Assembly (NCBI GenBank): GCA_002368605.1
Contig: DFEB01000038.1
Coordinates: 40,519-104,518 of the forward strand
Reading direction: 5' to 3'
DNA from: Treponema sp. UBA3813
Lineage (GTDB): Bacteria > Spirochaetota > Spirochaetia > Treponematales > Treponemataceae
Length of the DNA stretch: 64,000 bases
The position numbers and the translations under genes were made by a program. A model generated the notes under the pieces. That model saw nothing but the letters and a program-made list of their open reading frames with translations. It was not told where the DNA came from and did not search any database. Positions 1 to 8,440 of this stretch are shown here, piece after piece; the first letter of the stretch is position 1, and every line of letters starts with the position of its first letter.

Positions 1-1
1 T

Positions 2-58
2 AAACTTCGTATATTTGCGAATTCTCCGGTAAATCACTTTGGCGAGGAGTTGCGATAA
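2..58 (+). CDS. C-terminal end of an upstream gene (partial)
   Basis: An open frame enters from the left edge and stops with TAA at 56-58, two bases before the next ATG; it encodes only the last 18 residues. It is preferred over the other frames because its stop sits just upstream of the rnfA-like start and the GAGGAG ribosome site of that gene lies inside it, as in a tight operon. The usual rnf order would place rnfE here, but 18 residues cannot prove it. Confidence 0.4.
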   Translation, partial: KLRIFANSPVNHFGEELR

Positions 59-60
59 TT

Positions 61-627
61 ATGTTTGCTACCATTATATATTACCTTTTGTCTGCTTCTG
101 CGGTTCTTTTTTACGGTATTGGCATAAACAAATCAATTTCCCATGATGATTCTTTTTCTTCCTCTTTTTTGACTTGCTTTAAGTCAGTTTTTGCCGCATC
201 TTCTACGACCTCGGTGAGTTATCTTTTGATAAACTGGCTTCTTGTTCCGGTCAATTTAACAGAGCTTTTTCCTTTTGTGGCGACTTTGATTTTTATTCTT
301 TTTTCAACTCTTACGGAAATATTTATCGGGGTGGGAATTCGTCAGTCTCCTATAGATTTTTCAATTCCTCTTCTCAGCGTATTCCTCGCTCTTTTTGAGG
401 GAATTTCACTTGGTTCCGCCGTGATAATTTCAGCTACAAGCATCGTTTCCTTTTATCTTATGGTTTTGGTTTTCCATTGTGTGCGTCAGAGAGTCAGTTT
501 TTATACGGTCGAGGGCGGATTAAAGATTTATTGCGTATTCCTTTTGTGCCTTGCCGTTGTGATGATCGCAATCTGCGGTGTTAATGTCTCTTGGTTTAAT
601 TTGTATCTTGGAGGTGGTGCGAAATGA
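61..627 (+). CDS. rnfA: RnfA-like inner-membrane subunit of an Rnf-type redox complex
   Basis: A 188-residue, very hydrophobic protein with about six membrane segments. The segment around residues 60-90 (WLLVPVNL, then LTEIFIG) matches the RnfA signature, in which a W-I-L-I-P-L-N-L stretch is followed by a conserved TE. RnfA pairs with RnfE in the membrane and carries electrons between the two faces through a [2Fe-2S] cluster held by cysteines. A gapless alignment with E. coli RsxA from memory puts Asn23 and Ser116 where those cysteines should be, so the cluster may be missing. A strong GAGGAG ribosome site precedes the ATG and the 3' end overlaps the rnfB-like gene by 4 nt. RnfE is the alternative name, but the length and signature favour RnfA. 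Confidence 0.75.
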   Translation: MFATIIYYLLSASAVLFYGIGINKSISHDDSFSSSFLTCFKSVFAASSTTSVSYLLINWLLVPVNLTELFPFVATLIFILFSTLTEIFIGVGIRQSPIDFSIPLLSVFLALFEGISLGSAVIISATSIVSFYLMVLVFHCVRQRVSFYTVEGGLKIYCVFLLCLAVVMIAICGVNVSWFNLYLGGGAK

Positions 628-1166
628 TTTTATCTCTTTTCTTTCTTTTTCTTATGCTTTTGCTTATTTCAGGTGCTATTTTCTACCTTTTTTGTTTTTT
701 CCTTCCTGCTTTGCGCCTTAAATACGAGGGAATCTCAAATATGCTTTCGACAGAGCTGCATTTTTCTTCGGACTTGGACTATCCCACTGTTGAGCCTGAT
801 TTTGAAAAAGTCGCTGTGGTAGAAAAGCCTTCAAATCTTGACTTGCAGAAGCGGCTGATTTACAAAGGTGAGAAAAATTGCCGTCTCCTTTTTGATATTT
901 ATTCATCAGAGTATAAGTCAAGCAAAGTCTGTATTGGCTACGGCGATTGTGTAAAAGTTTGTCCTCAGCAGGCTATTTCTGTCCGCGATAACTGGGCAGA
1001 AATTTCTCCGGCCTGCAATGGTTGCGGAAAATGTCTCTCTTATTGTCCTGTGAATTTGATTCGCCTTGAGCCTTATGTGAAAAAAAATGAGGAAGTTAAT
1101 AAAAAAGGGTTTAAATTCTGGAGCGTATGGTATAAACTCTTGGGTGGTGGGATAAAGGTTTATTAG
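624..1166 (+). CDS. rnfB: short RnfB-like ferredoxin protein
   Basis: A 180-residue protein with one N-terminal membrane helix (about residues 3-30), a linker, and a C-terminal ferredoxin-like domain. The second cluster motif is complete (C131, C134, C137, C141-Pro). The first has C103, C109 and C113-Pro, but Ser99 stands where RnfB normally has its first cysteine. The N-terminal four-cysteine Fe-S domain of typical RnfB is also absent, which explains the short length. ATGA overlap with the rnfA-like gene shows translational coupling. It probably takes part in ferredoxin- or flavin-linked electron transfer at the inner membrane, but with fewer Fe-S clusters than classical Rnf. Confidence 0.7.
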   Translation: MILSLFFLFLMLLLISGAIFYLFCFFLPALRLKYEGISNMLSTELHFSSDLDYPTVEPDFEKVAVVEKPSNLDLQKRLIYKGEKNCRLLFDIYSSEYKSSKVCIGYGDCVKVCPQQAISVRDNWAEISPACNGCGKCLSYCPVNLIRLEPYVKKNEEVNKKGFKFWSVWYKLLGGGIKVY

Positions 1167-1172
1167 TTTTTT

Positions 1173-3173
1173 ATGAAAGTTCTGAACATTTGTTTTTATG
1201 TAACAGGAACCTCATCTATCCTTTCTCATCAAGATGATTTCGAGCAAAAATACCAGCATATCTATAAAGATATTGTTTCTTTTTTGTTTGAGCAGAAAAA
1301 TGCCTGTTTTTCTATTTCTCTGTCAGGGCAGTTGCTTTCATGGATAGGTCGCGAGCATTCAGAATTCACCCAGTTGCTTTCAAAACTTTCCAGCCAAAAA
1401 CAAGCTGAGCTCCTTGGCGGTGGCTATTACAATCCTTTGTTCCCGCTTCTTTTTTCACAGGACAGGACTGGTCAGATTGAGCTTATGACATCGGAACTTC
1501 GCCGTTATATCGGCAAGCGCCCCCGCGGAATGACCGTCTCTCACTCTATTTGGGACAATAACCTTATTCCTTGTTTTCAGTCATGCGGAATGGAATATGT
1601 TTTTTTGGACAGTTCTCTCATTCCCAAAGAAAAACAAAGTTATCTTCCGCTTTTGGTGACAGAGCAGGGGAAAAGCCTTTCCGTGATAGCTGTGAGCCGC
1701 GAATTTATTCCGAATATGCTTATCGCGCCGAGGGAATATTTGCGCAATCTTTTTGATACGGTGAATTATCTCACGAAAGATGATTCATACAATATGCTTA
1801 CTGAAGAGCGGGTCGTTGCGATTAAAATTGATGAGAATCAGTTTAAGAAGCTTTATGAATCAAAATGGCTTTCTAAACTTTTTTCTGCCGTTCAGGAATT
1901 CTTCCCGGATTCTATAAAAATCACTACGCCTTTGGAATTTTTACATCGTTCCGAAACAAGAATTCCTTCGTATATTCCAGCAGGAATTCAAAGTGATGTA
2001 GCGAAATGGGCAAAACGCCCCTACGAAGAGTCAACAGGAATACCATTTTTCCAGCCAACGATTTTTGATTTTTTGCTCACATATCCGCAGAACAAAGCCC
2101 TCTACAACAGAATGCTCTATATTTCTTTGCTTATAAATCAGTGTAAAGGAGATAAGATTCGAAAAAAGGTTGCCCGCGAGAAATTATGGGTTGCTCAGAG
2201 CGGTGAGGCTTATGTCTGTGACCCGGACGGTGTTTTTGCAAACAGCGCTGTCCGCCAGCTTGCATACAGAAATCTTACTGAAGCAGAAAAACTTGTCCGC
2301 GAAGCGCAGAACGGTGATTTTAAGGAAACTGTTTCAAGCTATGACTATAACGGCGACGGTTTTAATGAATATATCTGTGCAATGAAACAGTACAATGCTT
2401 GTATTTCTCCAAATGGAGCGCAGATTTCTGAACTTGATATTATTCACAATACTGGAAATTATGCTGATTCTCCCAGCCGAATCAAGCAATTTGACAAAGT
2501 AGACGACAAATATCATCGTGGAATTTTTATCGACCATCTTTTCTCATTGGATGAATTCTCTGATTATCGGCGTGGTGCTCCCACAGGGAACGGTGTTTTT
2601 TCTCAGGTTATTTTCCGTCAGCTTGATTTTGATGCTCACCGTCATGAAATAAAGTTTTCAGGAACTGGCACTTATTCTCCGATTCAGGCTTCTATCACCC
2701 TTATAAAAAAATATATTGCGAATTCAACTGGCTTTACTATTCAGTACATTCTAAAAAATGACAGTCCCTTCGATCTAAAGGGTGTTTTTGTAGTTGAATC
2801 GAATTATGCTCAGACTGATTTTTCTTCCGTTAAGGCAAATTCTTACAGGGTCGCGCTAATTTCTGCCGATGAAAAAAATGAAATAGAAATGAAGGATTCG
2901 CCGCGTTTTACAAAAAGAGTCACCGATATCCAGATTACAGATGCGTCAAATGATATTTCATTTGTCTACACTCCGAATGATCCTTGTGATTTTGTTTGTA
3001 TGCCCATTATTTTCCGACGACCTTCAACATCAAACGATACTCCGACTGTCTCTGGAAATGTTTTTGTGGCTTCCTTGTGCTGGAATATTGAGCTTGAGGC
3101 AGGGAAGGAAATCGAAAAGAATATTACTTACACGATTACCATTCCCAAAAAACGAAGCAAGAAAAAGGCTTAA
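1173..3173 (+). CDS. GH57 / 4-alpha-glucanotransferase-like protein, probably altered active site
   Basis: A 666-residue cytoplasmic-looking protein. Residues 81-102 (LGGGYYNPLFP, then DRTGQI) match the family-57 pattern for 4-alpha-glucanotransferases and alpha-amylases, and a central segment (RGIFIDHLF, about residue 450) matches the all-beta domain of that group. By analogy with the Thermococcus litoralis enzyme (nucleophile E123, acid D214), the nucleophile position falls on Asp128 (WDNNLIP) and the acid on Asp220 (KIDENQF). The usual Glu is therefore Asp and the flanking Arg is lost. It starts 6 nt after the rnfB-like stop, so it is probably cotranscribed. It could be a slow enzyme, or a binding or regulatory protein for alpha-glucans. 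It ends head-to-head with flgJ-like, with no clear terminator between. Confidence 0.65.
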   Translation: MKVLNICFYVTGTSSILSHQDDFEQKYQHIYKDIVSFLFEQKNACFSISLSGQLLSWIGREHSEFTQLLSKLSSQKQAELLGGGYYNPLFPLLFSQDRTGQIELMTSELRRYIGKRPRGMTVSHSIWDNNLIPCFQSCGMEYVFLDSSLIPKEKQSYLPLLVTEQGKSLSVIAVSREFIPNMLIAPREYLRNLFDTVNYLTKDDSYNMLTEERVVAIKIDENQFKKLYESKWLSKLFSAVQEFFPDSIKITTPLEFLHRSETRIPSYIPAGIQSDVAKWAKRPYEESTGIPFFQPTIFDFLLTYPQNKALYNRMLYISLLINQCKGDKIRKKVAREKLWVAQSGEAYVCDPDGVFANSAVRQLAYRNLTEAEKLVREAQNGDFKETVSSYDYNGDGFNEYICAMKQYNACISPNGAQISELDIIHNTGNYADSPSRIKQFDKVDDKYHRGIFIDHLFSLDEFSDYRRGAPTGNGVFSQVIFRQLDFDAHRHEIKFSGTGTYSPIQASITLIKKYIANSTGFTIQYILKNDSPFDLKGVFVVESNYAQTDFSSVKANSYRVALISADEKNEIEMKDSPRFTKRVTDIQITDASNDISFVYTPNDPCDFVCMPIIFRRPSTSNDTPTVSGNVFVASLCWNIELEAGKEIEKNITYTITIPKKRSKKKA

Positions 3174-3190
3174 AAATACTCCGCTGAACT

Positions 3191-3727
3191 TCAGGCTTCG
3201 ATTCCGCCCTGAGAAAGCTGGAGATACATCTGGTCTGCCAGGCCGAATCCCGCATTTTTGGTCATCATCGTGGCATACTCGTCGTAGAGCATATCCTCGT
3301 ACATGTTTTTTGCGTAGCTTGATTCGCCGTCCGCTTTCATCACGGTTTTTCTCATTGATGAGAGCATCATTTTGACCACATAAGATTCCATCTCAAGGGA
3401 TTTTTCGTAGAGTTTTGATGTCCGGTCGATTTCTCTTGGTGCGACATGGGGATTTGCCTGATTTGCGGCGGCTCCCTGAGGCAGGGCGTGTTTGTCGCTT
3501 TCGGCCATGAAGCTTCCTGTAAAGCCTGATGTCCAGTCTCCGTTCAAGCGGCCGTCATAAGAAGTTTGTGAGGAAGAAAGATTTTTACCGACTCCGGCAT
3601 TTTCGTTTTTAGCGAGGGATTTAGCCTCATTCACAAGGGCGTCGAATTTTCCCTTTTCAGAAGAAATCTTAGCGCTAAGAGAAGCGCCTTCGCCTTTAGT
3701 AATTGCCGAAATACCGCCGATTGTCAT
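3191..3727 (-). CDS. flgJ: FlgJ-type flagellar rod-binding protein
   Basis: 178 residues. The C-terminal 80 residues hold the rod-binding (FlgJ N-domain) pattern: LEMESYVVKMMLSSMRKTV, then YEDMLYDEYATMM, then GLADQMYLQL. It lacks the muramidase domain of enterobacterial FlgJ, as in many spirochaetes, so it is a rod-assembly chaperone or cap rather than a peptidoglycan hydrolase. The N-terminal 80 residues are Ser/Lys/Asn-rich and probably disordered, which fits export through the flagellar apparatus. Its ribosome site is AAGGGG, 8 nt before ATG. It lies downstream of flgG in the same operon, separated by a palindromic repeat. Confidence 0.8.
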   Translation of the reverse strand: MTIGGISAITKGEGASLSAKISSEKGKFDALVNEAKSLAKNENAGVGKNLSSSQTSYDGRLNGDWTSGFTGSFMAESDKHALPQGAAANQANPHVAPREIDRTSKLYEKSLEMESYVVKMMLSSMRKTVMKADGESSYAKNMYEDMLYDEYATMMTKNAGFGLADQMYLQLSQGGIEA

Positions 3728-3748
3728 ATTAAATCCCCTTCATTTTTT

Positions 3749-3813
3749 GACGCAGATTCACACAGATACACGCGGATATATATAATCTGTGTTCATCTGC
3801 GTTTATCCGCGTC
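3749..3813. repeat. inverted pair of 10-bp-period repeats (ATCTGYGTNN family)
   Basis: The right arm (3785-3813) consists of three consecutive 10-mers beginning ATCTGTG, ATCTGCG and ATCCGCG. The left arm (3749-3777) contains the same three-unit pattern on the opposite strand, and an AT-rich centre separates them. The two arms can also pair as an imperfect hairpin between flgG and flgJ-like in the mRNA. A related three-unit array lies inside the helicase gene at 62488-62517. Confidence 0.8.
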
Positions 3814-3823
3814 TAAATTCTAA

Positions 3824-4618
3824 TTATCTCTTAAGATTTACTGCCGTTGAGAGCATTGAGTCTGTGGTCTGGATGGCCTTTGAGTTGAACTCGTAGGCTC
3901 TCTGGGCAACAATCATCTGAACCATTTCGTTTACTACGCTTACATTCGACATTTCGACGAATTTGTGCTTGGTTACGCCGAAGCCCTCAAAGCCCGGCCG
4001 GCCCGCGATTGCCTCGCCTGAAGCGTTCGTAACCTTGAAAAGATTGTCGCCGACGGCTTCAAGCCCCGCGTTGTTAGGGAAGCGGTAAAGCTCAAGCTGG
4101 GCTACATCCACAGGGTCGTCCTGACCGAAAATCTTCACTGAGACGCGGCCTGTGTCGTCAATGGTAAGGGTGTGAATGTCGTAGCCTTCCGGCATGATTA
4201 CCTCAGGCTGAACGCGGAGTCCGTTTGAAGTGACCAGCTGACCGTTCATGTCGATTTTGAAAGTGCCGTCTCTTGTGTAGGCGTAGCTTCCGTCATACTG
4301 CATTACGCGGAAAAATCCGTCGCCTACGACAGCTACATCAGTGTCAACGCCTGTGGCCTGGAGAGAACCTTGTGAGAAGACGCGCTGGGTTGCCGCGACT
4401 TTCGTACCCGCACCCTGCTGGATTCCGACCGGGGTAACGGTATCTTCTGTCGCCGGAGTTCCCGCCAGTTTCACATTCTGATAGATAAGATCTTCGAACT
4501 CAACTCGCTGCTGTTTGAATCCAGTTGTGTTGACATTTGAGAGGTTGTTTGAAATCGTGTCAAGATTCTGCTGCTGACCGTTCATACCTGTTGCTGCTGT
4601 CCAAAGACTTCTTACCAT
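3824..4618 (-). CDS. flgG: flagellar distal rod protein FlgG
   Basis: 264 residues from the preferred start. The N-terminus reads MVRSLWTAATGMNGQQQN, followed by the rod-protein motif NNLSNVNTTGFKQQ, and the C-terminus has the coiled-coil motif SVVNEMVQMIVAQRAYEFNSK. These are the terminal helices that polymerise in the periplasmic rod. An in-frame ATG lies four codons upstream, but the GGAG of that codon's own sequence forms the ribosome site 5-6 nt before the chosen ATG, so 4618 is the better start. FlgF, often the upstream partner, is absent; the gene begins the operon behind a sigma-28-like promoter. Confidence 0.93.
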   Translation of the reverse strand: MVRSLWTAATGMNGQQQNLDTISNNLSNVNTTGFKQQRVEFEDLIYQNVKLAGTPATEDTVTPVGIQQGAGTKVAATQRVFSQGSLQATGVDTDVAVVGDGFFRVMQYDGSYAYTRDGTFKIDMNGQLVTSNGLRVQPEVIMPEGYDIHTLTIDDTGRVSVKIFGQDDPVDVAQLELYRFPNNAGLEAVGDNLFKVTNASGEAIAGRPGFEGFGVTKHKFVEMSNVSVVNEMVQMIVAQRAYEFNSKAIQTTDSMLSTAVNLKR

Positions 4619-4663
4619 ATTTTTCTCCATTCCACGCTCATGGCGTTTGTTCTGATATTATGA

Positions 4664-4689
4664 TTATCGGAATGTGAAAGAGAAATTTA
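4664..4689 (-). promoter_or_regulatory. sigma-28 (FliA)-type promoter for flgG
   Basis: On the minus strand the sequence reads TAAATTTC (4682-4689), then CCGATAA at the end of the -10 region (4664-4671). That is TAAA, 14 nt, TCCGATAA, against the flagellar consensus TAAA-N15-GCCGATAA. It lies about 45 bp before the flgG start, which suits flagellar class control. Confidence 0.6.
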
Positions 4690-4785
4690 ACGGTGAATTT
4701 TTGAATTCCTCTATTTTTTATATCCTTTACTTTTTTACTTAATATGTTAGAATGTGCAATGAAAAATTTATCTGTTGAGGTGCGT

Positions 4786-6864
4786 ATGAAAAAGAAAAAT
4801 TTATCCCTTAGGTTTGGAATACGGCTTGGAGTTGAGATTGTTGTCTTAATCTCAGTATTAGCTTTTGCTACGATATTAGCAGTGCGAAAGGGTACTGAAA
4901 AAACTTATATTTCTTCTACTACAGAACTGATTCAGGCGGAGGTTCAGGGCTTGAGTTATCGTAATTCAAAATTCATGCAACAGCTCCGCATGTACACTAT
5001 GGCAGATCCTGTTCAGTTTGGTGAGGGAAAAGAGGCTTTGGTAAAGTGGATTGTTGCCCACCGTAAAATCCGCAGCTCTGATTTTAAAGAAATAGCCTTC
5101 TGTGATTATGAGACGGGAATCGCTACAAATGATGAGGGCGAGACTAGTGATGTTTCTGGCACGGAATATTTTCAGTTCATGAAGAACGGCGGAAAATCCC
5201 AGTATATAAGTAATCCTGTCGGAACAAGCAATGAAGATGCGGCCTATTATGTCTGCAAGTCAGTGAGCATTAATAAAAAGGCAATCGGCTTTATTGCTGG
5301 AGCTGTTTCTCATTCCCGTCTGTCAGAAGCTATTGACGCAATTAAAGTGGGCGAGAACGGCTATGCTATTCTGCTTGCCGGGGACGGAACTATTATGTCC
5401 TTCCCAAATCACGAAATAGTCATGAGGGAAAATTTTACCCGGATTAATGCCGAATATAAGGGTCTTCCGGAAATTGCCAGGTCGATGGTTGCCGGTGAAA
5501 GCGGAACCGGCTGGGTTTATGCTCCGTCAGGTGATGAGCTTATGGTCTACTCGCCTGTAAACGGCACTCCCTGGAGCATGGCGATTTGCGTTCCTTCTGC
5601 TCAGGTTTATGAGACAAGCCGTTCCCTTGCATTTATCATGTTTGCTTTTGCCCTGGGAATTGCCCTTGTTTTGATTTTGACATCTGGAATTTCCGTCTAC
5701 CGCATGTTAAAGCCTCTCCGTATCCTCGACAAGAATCTTAACGGAATCGCTTCTGGAAACGCAGACCTTACCCAGCGAATCAAAGTTCATTCAAATGATG
5801 ATATCGGTTCTGTTTCTGGCGGATTCAACACTTTCGTCGAAAAATTGCAGAATATCATGAAGGATGTTAAGTCTTCCCGAAATGATTTGAGTGAGGCGGG
5901 AAGTGAGATGCAGGAGGGAATTGCGGAAAATACCCGTTCTGTTTCTGATATTCTTGCCAATATCGACAGCGTACAGAATCAAATCGGTCATCAGTCGGCC
6001 AGCGTTGACGAGACGGCAGGGGCTGTGAACGAAATCGCCTCAAATATTGAGTCATTGGAGCGCATGATTGATACCCAGTCCCGCGGTGTGAGCGAGGCTT
6101 CAACGGCAGTAGAAGAGATGATTGGAAATATCTCAAGCGTCAATCAGTCTGTGGCTAAAATGGCCAACTCATTTGAAATGCTTGAAAACCGGGCAAAAAC
6201 CGGAAACGAAAAACAGAACGAAATGAGCGAGCGAATCGTAGAGATTGAACGGCAGTCTGTCATGCTGCAGGAAGCAAATGCGGCAATCGCAACAATCGCC
6301 GAGCAGACAAACCTTCTGGCCATGAATGCGGCTATCGAAGCGGCTCACGCAGGCGAGGCGGGCAAGGGCTTTTCTGTCGTCGCCGATGAAATCCGCAAGC
6401 TTTCTGAAACCAGTGCAGTCCAGTCAAAGACAATTGGCGATCAGCTGAACAAAATCAAGGCTTCTATCGAATCAGTGGTTTCTGCCTCAGAGGAGACCAG
6501 TGCGACCTTCACTTCTGTCTCAGACGGCATTAAAGAAACCGACCAGCTGGTGCGCCAGATTAAGAGTGCCATGGAAGAGCAGCAGGAAGGCAGCAAGCAG
6601 ATTGTGGACGCCCTCCGCAACATGAGTGACAGCACGGCCGAAGTCAAAACGGCAAGCGCGGAAATGAGCGAGGGCAATAAGCAGATTCTTGAGGAAGTCC
6701 GCCGCTTAAAGGACGCTACAGGAGTCATGAAAGACAGCGTCATGCTCATGAGTTCAAGCGCAATAAAAATCCGCGAAACAGGTAGCGCATTGGGCTCGAT
6801 TTCTGATAAAATGAAGCAGTCAATCAGTCAAATCGGAAATCAAATCGATAATTTCCAGGTTTAA
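4786..6864 (+). CDS. methyl-accepting chemotaxis protein with Cache sensor
   Basis: 692 residues from the ATG at 4786, chosen because GAGG lies 5 nt upstream; two earlier in-frame ATGs lack a site. Order of parts: a membrane helix at about residues 9-30; a periplasmic dCache-type sensor to about 280, including GENGYAILLAGDGTIMS; a second membrane helix; a HAMP linker; and a long coiled-coil signalling domain. The signalling tip carries EQTNLLAMNAAIEAAHAGE, which binds CheA and CheW. No C-terminal pentapeptide tether for CheR or CheB is visible. The ligand cannot be told from sequence; dCache domains often bind amino acids or other small metabolites. It is transcribed divergently from flgG. 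Confidence 0.93.
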   Translation: MKKKNLSLRFGIRLGVEIVVLISVLAFATILAVRKGTEKTYISSTTELIQAEVQGLSYRNSKFMQQLRMYTMADPVQFGEGKEALVKWIVAHRKIRSSDFKEIAFCDYETGIATNDEGETSDVSGTEYFQFMKNGGKSQYISNPVGTSNEDAAYYVCKSVSINKKAIGFIAGAVSHSRLSEAIDAIKVGENGYAILLAGDGTIMSFPNHEIVMRENFTRINAEYKGLPEIARSMVAGESGTGWVYAPSGDELMVYSPVNGTPWSMAICVPSAQVYETSRSLAFIMFAFALGIALVLILTSGISVYRMLKPLRILDKNLNGIASGNADLTQRIKVHSNDDIGSVSGGFNTFVEKLQNIMKDVKSSRNDLSEAGSEMQEGIAENTRSVSDILANIDSVQNQIGHQSASVDETAGAVNEIASNIESLERMIDTQSRGVSEASTAVEEMIGNISSVNQSVAKMANSFEMLENRAKTGNEKQNEMSERIVEIERQSVMLQEANAAIATIAEQTNLLAMNAAIEAAHAGEAGKGFSVVADEIRKLSETSAVQSKTIGDQLNKIKASIESVVSASEETSATFTSVSDGIKETDQLVRQIKSAMEEQQEGSKQIVDALRNMSDSTAEVKTASAEMSEGNKQILEEVRRLKDATGVMKDSVMLMSSSAIKIRETGSALGSISDKMKQSISQIGNQIDNFQV

Positions 6865-6891
6865 AAATAAACCACAGGAAGTAGGAAAAAA

Positions 6892-8367
6892 ATGGCAGAA
6901 TATAAGTTCCCAAGTGAATTTTCGGGAGTTCATTTTCATTTTGTCGGAATCAAGGGCACGGGAATGGTCGCCCTTGTTGAGATTTTACATGCCCGCGGGG
7001 CCGTCATCACTGGAAGCGATGTCTCAGAGCGTTTTTACACGGACGAAATTCTTGAAAAGGTGGGAATTTCAGCCCTGCCTTTCTCAGAGAAGAACATCAC
7101 CGACAGCGTGCAGTTCGTGATTTACTCAAGCGCCTATTCGGTGGAAAAAAATCCCGACCTTATCGAGGCAAAAAAGCGCGGTTTGCCCATGATGCTTTAT
7201 TCTGAAGCCTTGGGAGCGGTGAGCAGCACTTCTTATTCCTGCGGTGTTTGCGGCGTTCACGGAAAAACCACCACCACCGGCTTGGTCGGCACTCTCTTAA
7301 AAGAACTTCCCCTGAATTCTCAGGTTCTGGCAGGCTCTATTATCAAGAGCTTCGGGGATTCCTGCGTTATGACAAAAGGACACGAGTATTTTGTGGCCGA
7401 GACCTGTGAGTATCAGAGGCATTTCATGGCCTTTGAGCCAAAAAAAATCATTCTTACCAGCGTTGAGAGCGACCATCAGGATTATTATCCAACTTACGAG
7501 GATATACGCTCGGCTTTCGTTGACTATATCTGCAAATTGCCTCAGGGCGGGCAGGTCATTTACTGTGCCGATGACATGGGAGCCTGTCAGGCAATTTCTC
7601 TGGCAAAAGAAAAACGAAGCGACATACTTGCCATTCCTTACGGCGAAAAGGCAGAGGGCGATTACAAGCTCACTTTCGGCCGGGTCGAGAACGGCAGCCA
7701 TTATTTTACGCTTGCGGCTTTAGGCGAGTGTGCGATTTGCGTTCCCGGCGACCACAATGTTCGTAACGCGGCGGCGGCTCTGGCTCTCTCATGTGAGCTT
7801 TTAAAGAGCGCGGGCAAAAATCCAAAAGACTATATCGAAGACTTAAAGCGCGGTCTTAGAAATTTTGCCGGCGGAAAGAGGCGCAGTGAAATAGTCGGTC
7901 GGGCAAAGACTCCTCTCGGTCAGGATGTGATTTTCATTGACGATTACGGCCACCATCCCACGGCCATAAAAACGACTCTTGCAGGTTTTAAGGAATTTTA
8001 CAAGAATCACAAAATAATCGTGGATTTCATGAGCCACACATACACGAGAACGGCTGCTTTGCTTGAGGAATTCGCCTCATCTTTTGATTCTGCTGATAAA
8101 GTCATTATCAACAAGATTTACGGAAGCGCAAGGGAAGACGCCAGCGCGGCAAAAGTCACCGGAGAGATTCTGGCAGACCATGCCAAAAAATATCACGGCG
8201 ATGTCACTTATGCCGGTGAATTCGATCAGGCGGTGGAAGTCGGTCTTTCTTTCCTGTCTGCCCCCAGCGGAAAAGATTTCCCTGACGGCTATGTCTTCGT
8301 GACTATGGGAGCCGGCGACAACTGGAAGGTGGGTGAAAAAATTCTGAAAAAACTTCAAAATAAGTGA
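6892..8367 (+). CDS. murC: UDP-N-acetylmuramate--L-alanine ligase
   Basis: 491 residues, within the usual 450-500 range. It has the N-terminal Rossmann motif GIKGTGM (residues 19-25), the ATP loop GVHGKTTTT near residue 122, and the central-domain motif CEYQRHF typical of MurC. It adds the first amino acid of the stem peptide to UDP-MurNAc in the cytoplasm. A Mpl-type recycling ligase is the alternative because the folds are shared, but the window holds no other mur ligase to contrast it with. Its ribosome site is AGGAAGTAGGA. It follows the MCP gene by 27 nt. Confidence 0.85.
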   Translation: MAEYKFPSEFSGVHFHFVGIKGTGMVALVEILHARGAVITGSDVSERFYTDEILEKVGISALPFSEKNITDSVQFVIYSSAYSVEKNPDLIEAKKRGLPMMLYSEALGAVSSTSYSCGVCGVHGKTTTTGLVGTLLKELPLNSQVLAGSIIKSFGDSCVMTKGHEYFVAETCEYQRHFMAFEPKKIILTSVESDHQDYYPTYEDIRSAFVDYICKLPQGGQVIYCADDMGACQAISLAKEKRSDILAIPYGEKAEGDYKLTFGRVENGSHYFTLAALGECAICVPGDHNVRNAAAALALSCELLKSAGKNPKDYIEDLKRGLRNFAGGKRRSEIVGRAKTPLGQDVIFIDDYGHHPTAIKTTLAGFKEFYKNHKIIVDFMSHTYTRTAALLEEFASSFDSADKVIINKIYGSAREDASAAKVTGEILADHAKKYHGDVTYAGEFDQAVEVGLSFLSAPSGKDFPDGYVFVTMGAGDNWKVGEKILKKLQNK

Positions 8368-8373
8368 TTTTTA

Positions 8374-8401
8374 TTGAAATATGAAAAATATCAATTATAA
8401 T
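8374..8401 (+). promoter_or_regulatory. sigma-70-type promoter for the 8441 gene
   Basis: TTGAAA (8374-8379), 16 nt, TATAAT (8396-8401). It lies directly after the murC stop and gives a leader of about 33 nt with an AAAGGAG ribosome site. Confidence 0.65.
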
Positions 8402-8440
8402 GTGCTTATAAATGAAAATTCCTTACAGAAAGGAGATACT

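Noticed and set aside
3749-3813. CRISPR-like array
   Set aside because: The unit is 10 bp with no unique spacers, so it is a simple short-period repeat.
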